Assembly: GCA_964468725.1 (NCBI GenBank)
Contig: CAYXVU010000023.1
Span: 1-40,398, forward strand
Length of the DNA stretch: 40,398 nucleotides
Direction of reading: 5' to 3'
DNA from: CAYXVU01 sp964468725
GTDB lineage: Bacteria; Acidobacteriota; Blastocatellia; UBA7656
Both the position numbers and the translations under genes were made by a program. Every line of letters starts with the position of its first letter. The first letter of the stretch is position 1. Below are positions 1-8,502 of the stretch, piece after piece. The notes under the pieces are model-generated. The model was given only the letters and a program-made list of their open reading frames with translations. It did not search any database and was not told the DNA's origin.

Positions 1-472
1 CCGCCGGTTCGATGACGCGCTCATCCGTATTGCCTGCGGCATTGGTGAGCGTGTAGGTGAGGCGGTGGCGCAAGGCTTTCGGAAGCGTAGCCGCGGAATC
101 GAAGGTGAGCCAGACAAAGACCACTGCCCGTAATCCGCCGGCGATGACCCGCGCATCGCCGACGCCGCGCACCCCCGGTCGCGCCAGCCGTTTCTTCAAT
201 TCTGCTTCCTCATAGCTCGCAACCGCCGTGTCGCCATTAAAAATTTCGAGCTTGGTCAAAGTAACTTCCGAAGCGCGAAAGTTGGTGAGGTGGAGTTCGT
301 ATACAAGGTGCAGTTTGCCATCCCCTCTAAGCGGCGCGGGGGGGTTGGGCACATCTACGATGACGGGCAGAGGCAATGATTGCGCCTGAGTTGATAATGA
401 ACCAAGCGAGATACTCGTCAAGGCGAGGCTCGCCAGTAACAAGGTAATGAAACGCGACATCCGTTTTTTCAT
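1..472 (-). CDS. Exported protein, 3' end outside the window (possibly M23-peptidase-like)
   Basis: Reading leftward from ATG at 470-472, an open frame of 157 codons runs off the left edge without a stop, so only the N-terminal part is present. It opens with a Sec signal peptide (MKKRM then a hydrophobic run, likely cut after STQA). Next comes a beta-rich segment with PNPPAPLRGDGKLHLVYELH and LTNFRASEVTLTKLEIFN. From memory, similar N-terminal domains occur in exported M23-type metallopeptidases of acidobacteria, but the catalytic part is not visible, so that name is a guess. Its ATG overlaps the TGA of the upstream membrane-protein gene by four bases (ATGA), which implies translational coupling. 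Confidence 0.7.
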   Translation of the reverse strand, partial: MKKRMSRFITLLLASLALTSISLGSLSTQAQSLPLPVIVDVPNPPAPLRGDGKLHLVYELHLTNFRASEVTLTKLEIFNGDTAVASYEEAELKKRLARPGVRGVGDARVIAGGLRAVVFVWLTFDSAATLPKALRHRLTYTLTNAAGNTDERVIEPA

Positions 473-1155
473 AGTGCCTCTCCTGTGACCGCCTGCAACC
501 CTGCGCCCGTCTCCATGCCGGTCTTCGCTGGCCAGGGCTTTAAGGACAGATTCAATAGCACCCATTGCCCCATCGTCAAAATCACTCCGATGGCATCGGT
601 CGTGCCGTGCGGCTCGCCGAAACGGAGTAAGAAAAATTGCACAGGCAGCAACCCCACGACAATGGCGAGCAGAATCGTATTCTTACGCTGCCACCTCGGC
701 GCTTCACGTTTCTCGCCGCGTCGCAGATCGCCAATTACCCAGAGGAGCGAAAGCAACGCTAGTCCGCCCCAAAACAGGGGGCCAACCCACGCAAGCGATA
801 TGTCTACGCCGAGCGTGTCGCCTTGAAAGCGATAGCGTTCGGGAAAGCGAATGGCGTTATAGACCGCTTCGATGGCATTCGGAATATTCCAGATGAGGAG
901 CAGCCAATGAAAGGGTTGCCGCGCGCCGCGCCAGCCGAAATAGAGGAGGGTGATCGAAAAAGCTGCCAGAATCGGCAGAATCCAATAATCGTTTTCTATC
1001 CCTCTGCCGCCAACCGCAACTCCCCACAGCGAAGCGCCCCATTCATAGGTCACACCATCCATTAACCCGCGAATCAGCGGCAGCCACACGGTAACGAATG
1101 GAATCATTGTCAGAATCAATACCCTTCTTAATAAACGATCCGGGTTCCCTGTCAT
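469..1155 (-). CDS. Uncharacterised six-helix membrane protein
   Basis: A 228-residue integral membrane protein with about six hydrophobic segments at residues 8-30, 57-75, 81-103, 118-142, 158-178 and 186-205, joined by short charged loops rich in Arg and Trp. No catalytic motif or known family was recognised. The ATG at 1155 is preceded by AGGAG at good spacing. The stop codon overlaps the start of the downstream exported protein (ATGA), so the two are probably co-translated and may work together at the envelope. About 190 bases without a gene separate it from the DinB gene. Confidence 0.75.
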   Translation of the reverse strand: MTGNPDRLLRRVLILTMIPFVTVWLPLIRGLMDGVTYEWGASLWGVAVGGRGIENDYWILPILAAFSITLLYFGWRGARQPFHWLLLIWNIPNAIEAVYNAIRFPERYRFQGDTLGVDISLAWVGPLFWGGLALLSLLWVIGDLRRGEKREAPRWQRKNTILLAIVVGLLPVQFFLLRFGEPHGTTDAIGVILTMGQWVLLNLSLKPWPAKTGMETGAGLQAVTGEAL

Positions 1156-1349
1156 AAACGGTCTCCTGAAATTGAAAGCCGTGTCTTTGATACCTCATTC
1201 GGATACAGCCGTTGAGAATTCCTGACCCACTGACACAGGCGTTTGTGCCCGTTCAATGTGCTAGGTACGGGTCGCAGGCAGAGAATGTTCAGAAGAATTC
1301 TGTGCGGATTAGGCGCAGAGGCTTGTGATGAAGGAGAAAGCGGCGCAGC

Positions 1350-1871
1350 TTACTGCGGCTTTTTCTCCATCGTCGGGTGCTGATTGTAGGCAGCCGATTG
1401 GCCTTTCGGGATGCTAATCCACCGCCAGTTTCCGGCTAAGAGAATGCGCGCGAGAAAGACGATCTGGCCGACGTGATAGGCCACATGCGCAAGAGAACGC
1501 GACAAGGCTTCATCGACAGTGAGCGCCTGCCCGCGAATCACCACCTGTGCAGTCAGATCGGCGTCTGTCAGTTTTGCCAGTTCGCTCTCCAGCACCTCCC
1601 ACCCTTGCGTCCACAGGTCGTTGACCTGTGCGCGGGTGAAATCCGTTCCTTCAAATTCGGTGTCCCGATTACGCCATGTCTTCTCTCCATCGCTGGTGAG
1701 AAAATCGGTAAAGCGCGACCGCAGATTGCCGCCGATGTGACGCACAATGACCGCTACCGAATTATGATCTTCACCGATCACCTGATTGAGTTGATCGTCA
1801 GCCACTTGTTCGATGGCTTTCTCGCCGATGCGGCGGTAGCGATGATATTCGTCAATAAATGATTTCAACAT
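1350..1871 (-). CDS. DinB-like / DUF1572 family protein
   Basis: A 173-residue four-helix-bundle protein of the DUF1572 branch of the DinB/YfiT superfamily. Three histidines in the expected places, H45 (in VRHIGGN), H129 and H133 (in LAHVAYHVGQIV), form the likely divalent-metal site. Related proteins are metal-dependent thiol transferases or proteins of unknown role; the substrate here is unknown. The ATG at 1871 is chosen because GAGG lies five bases upstream; a GTG two codons earlier is possible. It follows a VOC-family gene by about 20 bases and is probably co-transcribed with it. Superfamily assignment is secure, function is not. Confidence 0.85.
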   Translation of the reverse strand: MLKSFIDEYHRYRRIGEKAIEQVADDQLNQVIGEDHNSVAVIVRHIGGNLRSRFTDFLTSDGEKTWRNRDTEFEGTDFTRAQVNDLWTQGWEVLESELAKLTDADLTAQVVIRGQALTVDEALSRSLAHVAYHVGQIVFLARILLAGNWRWISIPKGQSAAYNQHPTMEKKPQ

Positions 1872-1892
1872 CCTCACCTCTTTGGTTGCCCG

Positions 1893-2264
1893 TTATGCCC
1901 TCTTGACCAACGCGCAGAGTTCCAACTCGTGGCCGTCGGGGTCTTTGAAATAGACCGAAGTGGCAGGCATCCATTCGTGGTAGTGGGGGCCGTCAATCGC
2001 TACGCCTTGCTCTTTAAGCAAGGCGGTTGCGCGCTCAAGATCGGCTGCGTCCACCGTGAAAGCAAAGTGCATGGTCGGCCAGTCACCCGGATTCTCCTGT
2101 AGCACGACCATGCCAGCATCCCCGCCCGCGCGGAGAAACAGCCAATTTCTCCGCTCATCCCGAATGCCAAATTGTAAACCGAGAACGTCGCGATAGAAGG
2201 CTTCGGCGCGAGCCATCTGTTTGACTGGAATCGCGATTTCATATAGACCTTGAATCGGCAGCAT
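1893..2264 (-). CDS. VOC superfamily (glyoxalase/dioxygenase-like) protein
   Basis: A 123-residue single-domain vicinal-oxygen-chelate protein with paired beta-alpha-beta-beta-beta modules. Visible features are the opening YEIAIPVKQMARAEAFYRDV, the mid-domain MHFAFTV and the C-terminal FKDPDGHELELC. Members bind a metal and act as glyoxalases, dioxygenases, epimerases or resistance proteins; the class of this one cannot be told from sequence. The candidate ligands H76 (MHFAF) and the Glu of the HELEL segment are typical. The ATG has AGGAG about seven bases upstream. It lies upstream of the DinB gene and downstream of the large VOC/GMC cluster, after a gap of about 240 bases. Confidence 0.88.
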   Translation of the reverse strand: MLPIQGLYEIAIPVKQMARAEAFYRDVLGLQFGIRDERRNWLFLRAGGDAGMVVLQENPGDWPTMHFAFTVDAADLERATALLKEQGVAIDGPHYHEWMPATSVYFKDPDGHELELCALVKRA

Positions 2265-2503
2265 GAGGCTCTCCTGTAGCTTGCAAGAATCAACGAATCA
2301 CGCTCTATTGATACACCAATTTCATCGAAACCTCTATAGCCGACCGTCTGCCGTCTGCTTGACGGCCAGCGGAGCGATTCTTGATTGAATAATTTGGCGC
2401 AAGCCAAGAAGGCCTAAAGACGCGCAACGGTCACGGATTTTTTCTTCATGTCCTCTCGCCGTCCTCATGCCTACGTAGCAAAGAATGGCCTACTCGCGCC
2501 CGT

Positions 2504-3571
2504 TCATCGTTCGATGAGTTGCATGGCATGGGCGTCTGGGTCGCGGGTGATAAAGCTGCGCCTGAACCCCAGGCTTGGCTCCGAGAGCCGAATCAACCCC
2601 GATGAAACGAGCGCATATTTTCCCTCGCGCAGGCTGGCCAGACTCCCTTCGATGTCGGTCGTTACCAGTTTGGTCTGCCAATTCAGGAGGTCATTGGCGC
2701 GCTTATCGCTTGGCGTCGGGCGGCCATCGCGCGGCGCGAGGTATTCCAAAAATTCGATGCCCGGCCCGGCGGCAGCGCGCAAGGCAGTGATGCGCAAGCG
2801 GGCGCCAAAGACGTTATTTAGCCGCTCTTGCTCGCTGCCGTAATTTTCGCTCTCGCCCGCGATCTTCATCCCGAGCCGGTCGCGGTAAAACTGCAAGCTG
2901 GTTTCCGTATCGCTGACGACGATGGCCGTATGGTCAATGCCGAGAAACAACTGCCCTTCGACCTGTTTGGCCAAGCGATGCCATTTGGGGTCGCCTTTGC
3001 CTTCGGGGAATTGCAAGATTTCGAGCGCGTGACCATCCGGGTCTTTGAAATAGAAAGCCTGAATGCCACCGGCGTTCGGGTTCCAGTCGGGCAAGCGTTG
3101 CGGCCCTGTCGAAGCATGTTCAACGCGGTTTTTCCGTAGCCACTGGTAGGCGCGTTGCATATCGCTGGTGATGATAGCGATGTGTTGAAACCAGCGATCA
3201 TTACTGCGCGCGTCTTGCGGAATCGGGCGACCGCGCGGCGCGAGATATTCGGAAAGCTCGATCTGTTCGTCGCCCAATCGCATCCGCACAATGCGCACTC
3301 GCAGGCCGAAGATGCCTTGCAGATGCTCATACTCATCGCCCGTCACTTCGGTATCGGAGACCTTTTCGAAGGATAAAACTTTTGAGAAGAATTCAACCGA
3401 GCGCTCCATATCACTGACTGTGAAGCCAATGGCGTCAACCGCTTGAACGAGCGGGCGGGCGGCTTGCTGCGCGGCGGCTGTCCGGCTAGTAAGGCCGGAC
3501 AGCCACAGCAGGGGTAGCAGCGTCAGAATGAGAGCGCAGAGGCGTTTTTGCGGGCTGATTTGCTGGTTCAT
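2504..3571 (-). CDS. Exported two-domain VOC family protein
   Basis: A 355-residue protein with a signal peptide (hydrophobic residues about 11-33, cut near TAAAQ) followed by two VOC domains at about residues 42-200 and 210-350. Domain 1 contains AIGFTVSDMERSVEFFSKVL and FKDPDGHALEILQFPEG; domain 2 contains LGIDHTAIVVSDTETSLQFY and ends with ITRDPDAHAMQLIE. Two linked VOC modules resemble ring-cleaving dioxygenases and double glyoxalases, but an exported form is less usual and the substrate is unknown. ATG at 3571 is preferred over GTG at 3574 because AGGA sits five bases before it. It starts seven bases after the GMC dehydrogenase stop, so the two are very likely one operon and one pathway. 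Confidence 0.85.
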   Translation of the reverse strand: MNQQISPQKRLCALILTLLPLLWLSGLTSRTAAAQQAARPLVQAVDAIGFTVSDMERSVEFFSKVLSFEKVSDTEVTGDEYEHLQGIFGLRVRIVRMRLGDEQIELSEYLAPRGRPIPQDARSNDRWFQHIAIITSDMQRAYQWLRKNRVEHASTGPQRLPDWNPNAGGIQAFYFKDPDGHALEILQFPEGKGDPKWHRLAKQVEGQLFLGIDHTAIVVSDTETSLQFYRDRLGMKIAGESENYGSEQERLNNVFGARLRITALRAAAGPGIEFLEYLAPRDGRPTPSDKRANDLLNWQTKLVTTDIEGSLASLREGKYALVSSGLIRLSEPSLGFRRSFITRDPDAHAMQLIER

Positions 3572-3578
3572 CACATTC

Positions 3579-5147
3579 CTATTGCAAGCGGTCGAGCAGG
3601 TGATCGCCGACGCGCAAGGCGTTGGCCATGATGGTCAGCGCCGGATTAACCGCCGCGCTCGACACAAAGAAGCTGCCGTCTACGACGTACAGGTTGTCCA
3701 ATTCGTGGGCTTTACAATTGGCGTCCAACACCGAGGTCTGCGGGTCATGGCCGAAGCGCAAGGTGCCGTTTTGGTGTGCTACTCCGGCAAGTGGAATCCG
3801 TTCGGCCAAGAAGAGATTACGCGAGAACAAACCTTGATGGCATTCGTGGCCGTGAACCTCGCACTTAGTCTGTTGCTTCATCAGGCCTTTCAACTTCTCT
3901 TGCAACCGTTTGTGCGCTTCCAGATTGTTGGGCGCGTATGAGAGCACGATGTTTCCTTCGCGGTCGAGGGTGACGCGATTGTTCGGGTCGGGCAAATCTT
4001 CGGAAGTCAGCCAGAAATCGAGCGAATGTTTAGCCATCAGATCGAGCGTAAAACCGGGAGCGATGGCCGGTGCGCCCGCCGATAGAGTCACGCCGTCGAG
4101 TTTGCCGACGAACGAGATATGCCCCATGGGAAAGTCCCAATCCTTTGCGCCAAAATAAAAGTCATTGAGCGCCAGTGTCTTTTGAAAGATCGTTGGATTC
4201 GGGCATTTCGAGACGGCCAAGAGAATCGAATTCACATGCCCCATGTAATGACGCCCAACCATATCGCTGCCATTGGCCAGCCCGTGAGGGTGTTTGTCAT
4301 TGGCCGACCGCAACAACAGCGCCGCCGAATTGATCGCGCCGCACGACGCGACGACGATGTCCGCCGAATAGACCTCTTCTACGCCATTGCGTTTGACGCG
4401 CACGCCGCTCACCCGCCTCCCGGAAGCATCGGTATCGAGCCGCGACACCAGCGCATCGGTTAGCAACGTGACATTTGGATAAGCGAGCGCCGGTTCGACG
4501 GCGCACACGTGGGCATCCGATTTGGCATTGACCAGACAAGGAAAGCCATCGCAGGTGGCGCACCGAATGCACAGGCTGCGCGGGTCGCCCTCTTTCAACT
4601 GGATGCCAAGCGGCACGTGAAACGGTTTACATCCGAGCCGCGCGAAATCGTCATGCAGAAGTTGCAAGCGCGGCTCGTGGCTGACGGCAGGGTGTGGAAA
4701 GGGGCTGCTTGCCCAGGCTTCGGTCGGGTCTTCGCCGCGTGTGCCATGCACGTGATAGAGGCGTTCGGCCTGTGTGTAGTAGGGTTCAAGATCGTCGTAA
4801 GAGATCGGCCAGGCGGGCGAGATGCCATCGTAGTGGCGCAGTTCGCCGAAATCCTCTTTGCGAAAGCGAAAGAGCGCCGCGCCGTAAAATTTCGTGTTGC
4901 CGCCGACGTTGTAGTTCGTATGCGGGTGGAGGGGCTTGCCGTCTTTGTCATACCACACCTCTTTGGTGTTGTACTTGCCTTCGACATTGACGGCGCGCGA
5001 TTCCCAATTATCCCGCTCGCGCGGCACGAAGCCGCCGCGTTCGAGTAAGAGAATCTTTTTGCCGGAGGGCGCGAGCTTATGCACGAGGGTACCGCCACCG
5101 GCTCCCGTGCCAATGATGATGACATCGTAATGATTGGTGTTCGGCAT
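3579..5147 (-). CDS. GMC family FAD-dependent oxidoreductase
   Basis: A 522-residue glucose-methanol-choline type dehydrogenase. The N-terminal Rossmann fold shows DVIIIGTGAGGG (residues about 8-19) and LLLERGG for FAD. The GMC signature is around NVGGNTKFYGAALFRF. The C-terminal half ends with GVAHQNGTLRFG and AAVNPALTIMANAL, giving His458 and Asn501 as the likely catalytic pair. Such enzymes oxidise alcohols, sugars or polyols and pass electrons to quinones, cytochromes or oxygen. No twin-arginine or Sec signal is seen. The frame stays open upstream to 5252, but ATG at 5147 with GGGAG upstream and the usual FAD-fold start fits best. It lies about 110 bases after the SDR gene and seven before the VOC gene. 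The substrate is unknown. Confidence 0.92.
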   Translation of the reverse strand: MPNTNHYDVIIIGTGAGGGTLVHKLAPSGKKILLLERGGFVPRERDNWESRAVNVEGKYNTKEVWYDKDGKPLHPHTNYNVGGNTKFYGAALFRFRKEDFGELRHYDGISPAWPISYDDLEPYYTQAERLYHVHGTRGEDPTEAWASSPFPHPAVSHEPRLQLLHDDFARLGCKPFHVPLGIQLKEGDPRSLCIRCATCDGFPCLVNAKSDAHVCAVEPALAYPNVTLLTDALVSRLDTDASGRRVSGVRVKRNGVEEVYSADIVVASCGAINSAALLLRSANDKHPHGLANGSDMVGRHYMGHVNSILLAVSKCPNPTIFQKTLALNDFYFGAKDWDFPMGHISFVGKLDGVTLSAGAPAIAPGFTLDLMAKHSLDFWLTSEDLPDPNNRVTLDREGNIVLSYAPNNLEAHKRLQEKLKGLMKQQTKCEVHGHECHQGLFSRNLFLAERIPLAGVAHQNGTLRFGHDPQTSVLDANCKAHELDNLYVVDGSFFVSSAAVNPALTIMANALRVGDHLLDRLQ

Positions 5148-5256
5148 GGCCTTCTCCCTTCTCTTTGGGCTGCGACGCCAGCCATCGCCCTTGACCATCT
5201 CTTGCACCGCCGAGAGCGTCACAAGCGCTGGCTGGCTTTCGCAATTCGTCAATTGG

Positions 5257-6024
5257 TTACTGTTCTTCGTAATGCCAGGTTAGCCCGCCATCCACAAAGT
5301 AGGTCGAGCCGGTCACATAATCCGCATCATCCGAAGCTAAGAAGACCGCCAGTCCCGCCACATCACCGGGGCGACCCAAGCGACCCATCGGCACTTGCGA
5401 AAGCAGCGCGCCCAGCTTCTGCGGGTCATTAAGCAATTTGCTGTTGATCGGCGTTTCGATTGCTCCCGGCGCGATGTTGTTGATGTTGATACCGAGGGGG
5501 CCGAGTTCGATGCTCAGATTGCGAGTAAACATCTTCAGCCCGCCTTTGCTCATGCAGTAGGCGGTGAAATTTGGGAAAGGCAACTCTTCGTGAACCGAGC
5601 TGATGTTGACGATCTTGCCGCGCGTTTTGGTCATCATCAGGTAGCGGACGAATTCCTGAGTGGCAAAGAAGACCCCCTTCAAATTGACGTTGAGCACTTT
5701 GTCATAATCTTCTTCTTTCACTTCCCAAAAGGGCGCGTGCGTTTCCAGTCCGGCATTGTTGACCAGAATATCGAGTCCGCCGAAGTGTTCGGTGGCGGCA
5801 GACATCAGCTTTTTAATATCGGCGACTTTTCCTAAATCGGCCTGCACGATCAGAGCGCGGCGACCGAGCGCTTCGATCTCGGCTTGCACCTCTTCCGCGC
5901 CTTGCGGGTTGCGGTTGTAGTTAATAATGACATCCGCGCCCTCTTCGGCAAAGCGCAGCGCGATGGCGCGTCCGATGCCCTGGCTGGAGCCGGTAACTAA
6001 TGCAATTTTATCTTTGAGTCTCAT
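5257..6024 (-). CDS. SDR family oxidoreductase, glucose 1-dehydrogenase-like
   Basis: A 255-residue classical short-chain dehydrogenase. Visible are the cofactor loop TGSSQGIG (residues 11-18), NNAG (89-92), the catalytic Ser143, Tyr156 and Lys160 (YCMSK), and the C-terminal ADYVTGSTYFVDGG. The Ser-Val-His-Glu stretch after the catalytic serine resembles bacterial glucose 1-dehydrogenases that make D-glucono-lactone with NAD(P), but SDR substrates cannot be assigned with certainty. ATG at 6024 (GAGGAG upstream) gives the family's usual beginning; an upstream ATG at 6045 would add seven residues. It is the first gene after the hairpin terminator, suggesting a separate SDR-GMC-VOC transcript. 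Confidence 0.9.
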   Translation of the reverse strand: MRLKDKIALVTGSSQGIGRAIALRFAEEGADVIINYNRNPQGAEEVQAEIEALGRRALIVQADLGKVADIKKLMSAATEHFGGLDILVNNAGLETHAPFWEVKEEDYDKVLNVNLKGVFFATQEFVRYLMMTKTRGKIVNISSVHEELPFPNFTAYCMSKGGLKMFTRNLSIELGPLGININNIAPGAIETPINSKLLNDPQKLGALLSQVPMGRLGRPGDVAGLAVFLASDDADYVTGSTYFVDGGLTWHYEEQ

Positions 6025-6104
6025 TGTCTCCTCTCTCGACTTCATAACCTTGTGAAATTGCTGTCAGTCTCTTAATGTGCAGCCGTCTGCAATTTATTCC
6101 CGCC

Positions 6105-6182
6105 CGCGAAAAAGAGAAGCGGCAAGTCCGGTTTGCGCGTCGGAGAACGACTCTCTGACAACGCAGACCGGCTCTTGCCGCT
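6105..6182 (-). terminator. Long hairpin with T-rich tail after the SMP-30 gene
   Basis: Three nested stems pair 6118-6126 with 6174-6182 (9 bp, perfect), 6128-6137 with 6162-6171 (10 bp, one G-T) and 6139-6146 with 6152-6159 (8 bp, one G-T), leaving a five-base loop. Read on the minus strand the stem is followed by TCTCTTTTT at 6109-6117. It lies between the SMP-30 stop (6206) and the SDR start (6024), so it should end or attenuate the upstream transcript. At 27 bp it is longer than most intrinsic terminators and could also act as an RNA-stability element. Confidence 0.75.
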
Positions 6183-6205
6183 CGCCCCTGATCGCAGGTC
6201 ACTCG

Positions 6206-7912
6206 TTACTGCTTCGCCATTTCCACCGGTCGCACGCCTGCGATGTTGAGTCGCATGCGATAGAGGCCGCTGCGTGCGCACAGATATAAGGTCTTGCCGT
6301 CGTCGCCCCATGCGAAGTTGTGCGGATGTTTGGGGGCAACGATGGTTCCCAGATGTTTGCCAGCAGGTGATATCACCCACAACCCGCCGGGGGCAGAGAC
6401 ATAGAGATTGCCTTTGACATCCACCTTGATGCCGTCGAGTCCGTCTTCACCTGCGGCGTTGCTGAAATCGAAAAAGAGTTTGCCGTTTTTGAGCGTGCCA
6501 TCGGCCTGCACTTCATAGCGCATGATGATTTTGCCTTTGAATCCGAGTTCGCTCACCGGCTCGTCCTCGGCGCGCCGCGCTTGTACGAGCGCCTGCGGCC
6601 AATTGCCGACATAGAGGTATTTTTCATCCGGCGATAAGGCGATGCCATTGGGTCCCGATAAATCTTTGCTGATGAGTTGCAGCTTGCCTTTGTAAATCGA
6701 ATAGACGCCGCTGTAGCGCAACTCTTTGCGCGGGTCATCGAAAAACTTGGGAAAGCCAAACGGCGGGTCTGTGAAGAAGAGCGTGCCGTCCGTGCGATAG
6801 ACCAGATCGTTCGGGCTGTTGAGTCGCTTGCCCTCGAAGCGGTCGGCTAAGACGGTTTCGCTGCCATTCTCTTCCATGCGCAAGACGCGATGATTGCCGT
6901 GCTGATTGATCGTGAGTCGGCCTTGTGGATCAAAGGTCAACCCGTTCGAGCCGGGTTGTCCGTATTCGCCGATGTCTGCGCCGCTGTAGCCGCTCGGTTC
7001 GCGGAAGACTTCCAGCCTGCCCGCTTCGTTGCCGTTCGGCGTGTACTGATAAATGCGGTTGCGATTGGGGTCGCTGAAGAGCAACGCCTTGCCTGTCCAC
7101 ACAGGCCCTTCGGTGAAAAGGAACCCGTCCGCCAATTTGAAAATCTTCGGATTCGCGCCGACGATCTCATCCATCATCGGGTCGAAGCGTTTGACTTCGA
7201 CATTGACTTCACTCGGAGTGAGCGCCACCGGCTCCGTTGAGCCATGATAAAAATCGAGCTTGGCATAGCGTACCCAGATGAAGTTGGTCGGCGGATTCGA
7301 GATTGGCCCGTTGATACCGAAAATCGCCAGTTGAATCTTTTGACCCGGTTTGACATTGCGACCGACGATCAGGCGATTGGCTGCATTCCACCCGCTGATG
7401 ACCGAACCGCCTCGTTGACCGAGAGCGCGGGTGATTTCGCCATCAACCCAGATTTCCGCGTAATCATCGAGCGCCGTTTCAAATACGACAGTCGCGCCGG
7501 TTGGGTCAAAATCGCCGATGCGTTCGGGAATCGTGACGTTGATGCGATACCAGTTGAACCAGATGCGCCCGTTGCCGCGCCGTTTCTCCAATGAGTCGGC
7601 GGCGATCACCTCCCACTTCGAATCATCAAAGTCCGCGCCGCCCGCTTTCGGCGTGTAATCGTAGGTCTTCACGGCTGCGCCGGTCGGCTGATTGTCCGCG
7701 CCTGCGGCTTTGAAATCTACCTCGACAATTTTAGTATCGCTGTAGCGCCACTCGCCTTTAACGGCTTTTGCGCCTGCTGTGCTGGCGAGGTTGATGCTCG
7801 CTTCGGGTTTGCCGTTCGGCGCATCGGCAGCCGTTTGCGCGCGCCCCATCAGAGGCGTGCTGCTCACAACCAATAAGGTAGTAATGATAATCGTCTGCAA
7901 TCGCGTCTTCAT
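6206..7912 (-). CDS. Exported SMP-30/gluconolactonase family protein with N-terminal jelly-roll domain
   Basis: A 568-residue protein in three parts. A signal peptide (residues 1-25) is followed by a galactose-binding-like beta domain (about 50-230, with FNWYRINVTIPERIGDF and DDYAEIWVDGEI). The third part is a six-bladed SMP-30/gluconolactonase propeller (about 250-565). Propeller motifs include FTEGPVW with the metal-binding Glu, NSPNDLVYRTDGTLFFTDPP, GPNGIALSPDEKYLYVG and DGLDGIKVDVKGNLYVS. The family hydrolyses aldonolactones using a divalent metal, which fits the nearby SDR and GMC genes. The ATG (7912) shares one base with the stop of the preceding GlcG gene (TAATG) and has AAGGAG upstream, so the two are translationally coupled. 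Function as a periplasmic lactonase is an inference. Confidence 0.92.
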   Translation of the reverse strand: MKTRLQTIIITTLLVVSSTPLMGRAQTAADAPNGKPEASINLASTAGAKAVKGEWRYSDTKIVEVDFKAAGADNQPTGAAVKTYDYTPKAGGADFDDSKWEVIAADSLEKRRGNGRIWFNWYRINVTIPERIGDFDPTGATVVFETALDDYAEIWVDGEITRALGQRGGSVISGWNAANRLIVGRNVKPGQKIQLAIFGINGPISNPPTNFIWVRYAKLDFYHGSTEPVALTPSEVNVEVKRFDPMMDEIVGANPKIFKLADGFLFTEGPVWTGKALLFSDPNRNRIYQYTPNGNEAGRLEVFREPSGYSGADIGEYGQPGSNGLTFDPQGRLTINQHGNHRVLRMEENGSETVLADRFEGKRLNSPNDLVYRTDGTLFFTDPPFGFPKFFDDPRKELRYSGVYSIYKGKLQLISKDLSGPNGIALSPDEKYLYVGNWPQALVQARRAEDEPVSELGFKGKIIMRYEVQADGTLKNGKLFFDFSNAAGEDGLDGIKVDVKGNLYVSAPGGLWVISPAGKHLGTIVAPKHPHNFAWGDDGKTLYLCARSGLYRMRLNIAGVRPVEMAKQ

Positions 7913-8403
7913 TATTGGTCTCCTTTAATTGCGGCTTCGATGACTTTGGCTCCGGCAATGGCGATGTCTTCATCTTCTTGCGGAGTATTGCCGCTGACAC
8001 CGACTGCGCCAATCACTTTGCCCTCATAGATGATCGGCACGCCGCCTTGCAATGCCGTCGCGCCCGGCAACGCCAACGCCGACACGCGCCCGTTCTTTAC
8101 CTGATCTTCAAAGACTTTGCTCGGACGGCGAAAGATGGCCGCCGTACGCGCTTTGCCGATGCCGACTTCGACGCTCGCCACCTGCGTATCATCCAAGCGA
8201 TGCAAGACGAGCAAGTAGCCGCCGTCATCAACGACGGCGATAACGACGGTCGAGCCGCGCCGTTTGGCTTCGGCTTCGGCAGCCTCGGCAACCTTCTTCG
8301 CCACTTCGAGGGTGAGAACTTTTTTGCTCGGCAAATCCGCTTGCACGGTGGCGGCGCTCATCACAACGAGCAGAATGGCAATGATGCTGTTGATCCTTTT
8401 CAT
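7912..8403 (-). CDS. Exported GlcG/HbpS family protein
   Basis: A 163-residue protein with a signal peptide (about 1-22, VQA cleavage) and one GlcG/HbpS domain (PF03928 type). Recognisable segments are VVIAVVDDGGYLLVLHRLDD, IGKARTAAIFRRPSK, GGVPIIYEGKVIGAVGVSG and EDEDIAIAGAKVIEA. Characterised relatives bind haem or corrinoids or sit in glycolate and diol operons; no ligand can be assigned here. ATG at 8403 with GGAG eight bases upstream is preferred to a GTG seven codons earlier. It overlaps the SMP-30 start by one base. It is clearly paralogous to the N-terminal half of the next upstream gene, pointing to a tandem duplication. Confidence 0.9.
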   Translation of the reverse strand: MKRINSIIAILLVVMSAATVQADLPSKKVLTLEVAKKVAEAAEAEAKRRGSTVVIAVVDDGGYLLVLHRLDDTQVASVEVGIGKARTAAIFRRPSKVFEDQVKNGRVSALALPGATALQGGVPIIYEGKVIGAVGVSGNTPQEDEDIAIAGAKVIEAAIKGDQ

Positions 8404-8429
8404 ATTTTTTCTCCGCTCCGCCACAACCC

Positions 8430-8484
8430 GCGAAGCACGCGAACCGACGCGCAGAAAGGATTGGTCAGAATTCGTGTGCTTCTC
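8430..8484. repeat. Imperfect inverted repeat between the two GlcG genes
   Basis: GCGAAGCACGCGAA at 8430-8443 is complementary, with two mismatches, to TTCGTGTGCTTCTC at 8471-8484. It fills the roughly 100-base gap between the two GlcG-family genes. No T-run follows, so it is more likely an mRNA-processing or repeat element than a terminator. Confidence 0.45.
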
Positions 8485-8502
8485 AGGCCGTTTGGGTCTG
8501 CG

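Noticed and set aside
2000..2407. 135-codon leftward frame across the VOC gene
   Set aside because: It is the shadow of the VOC coding frame and has no independent support.
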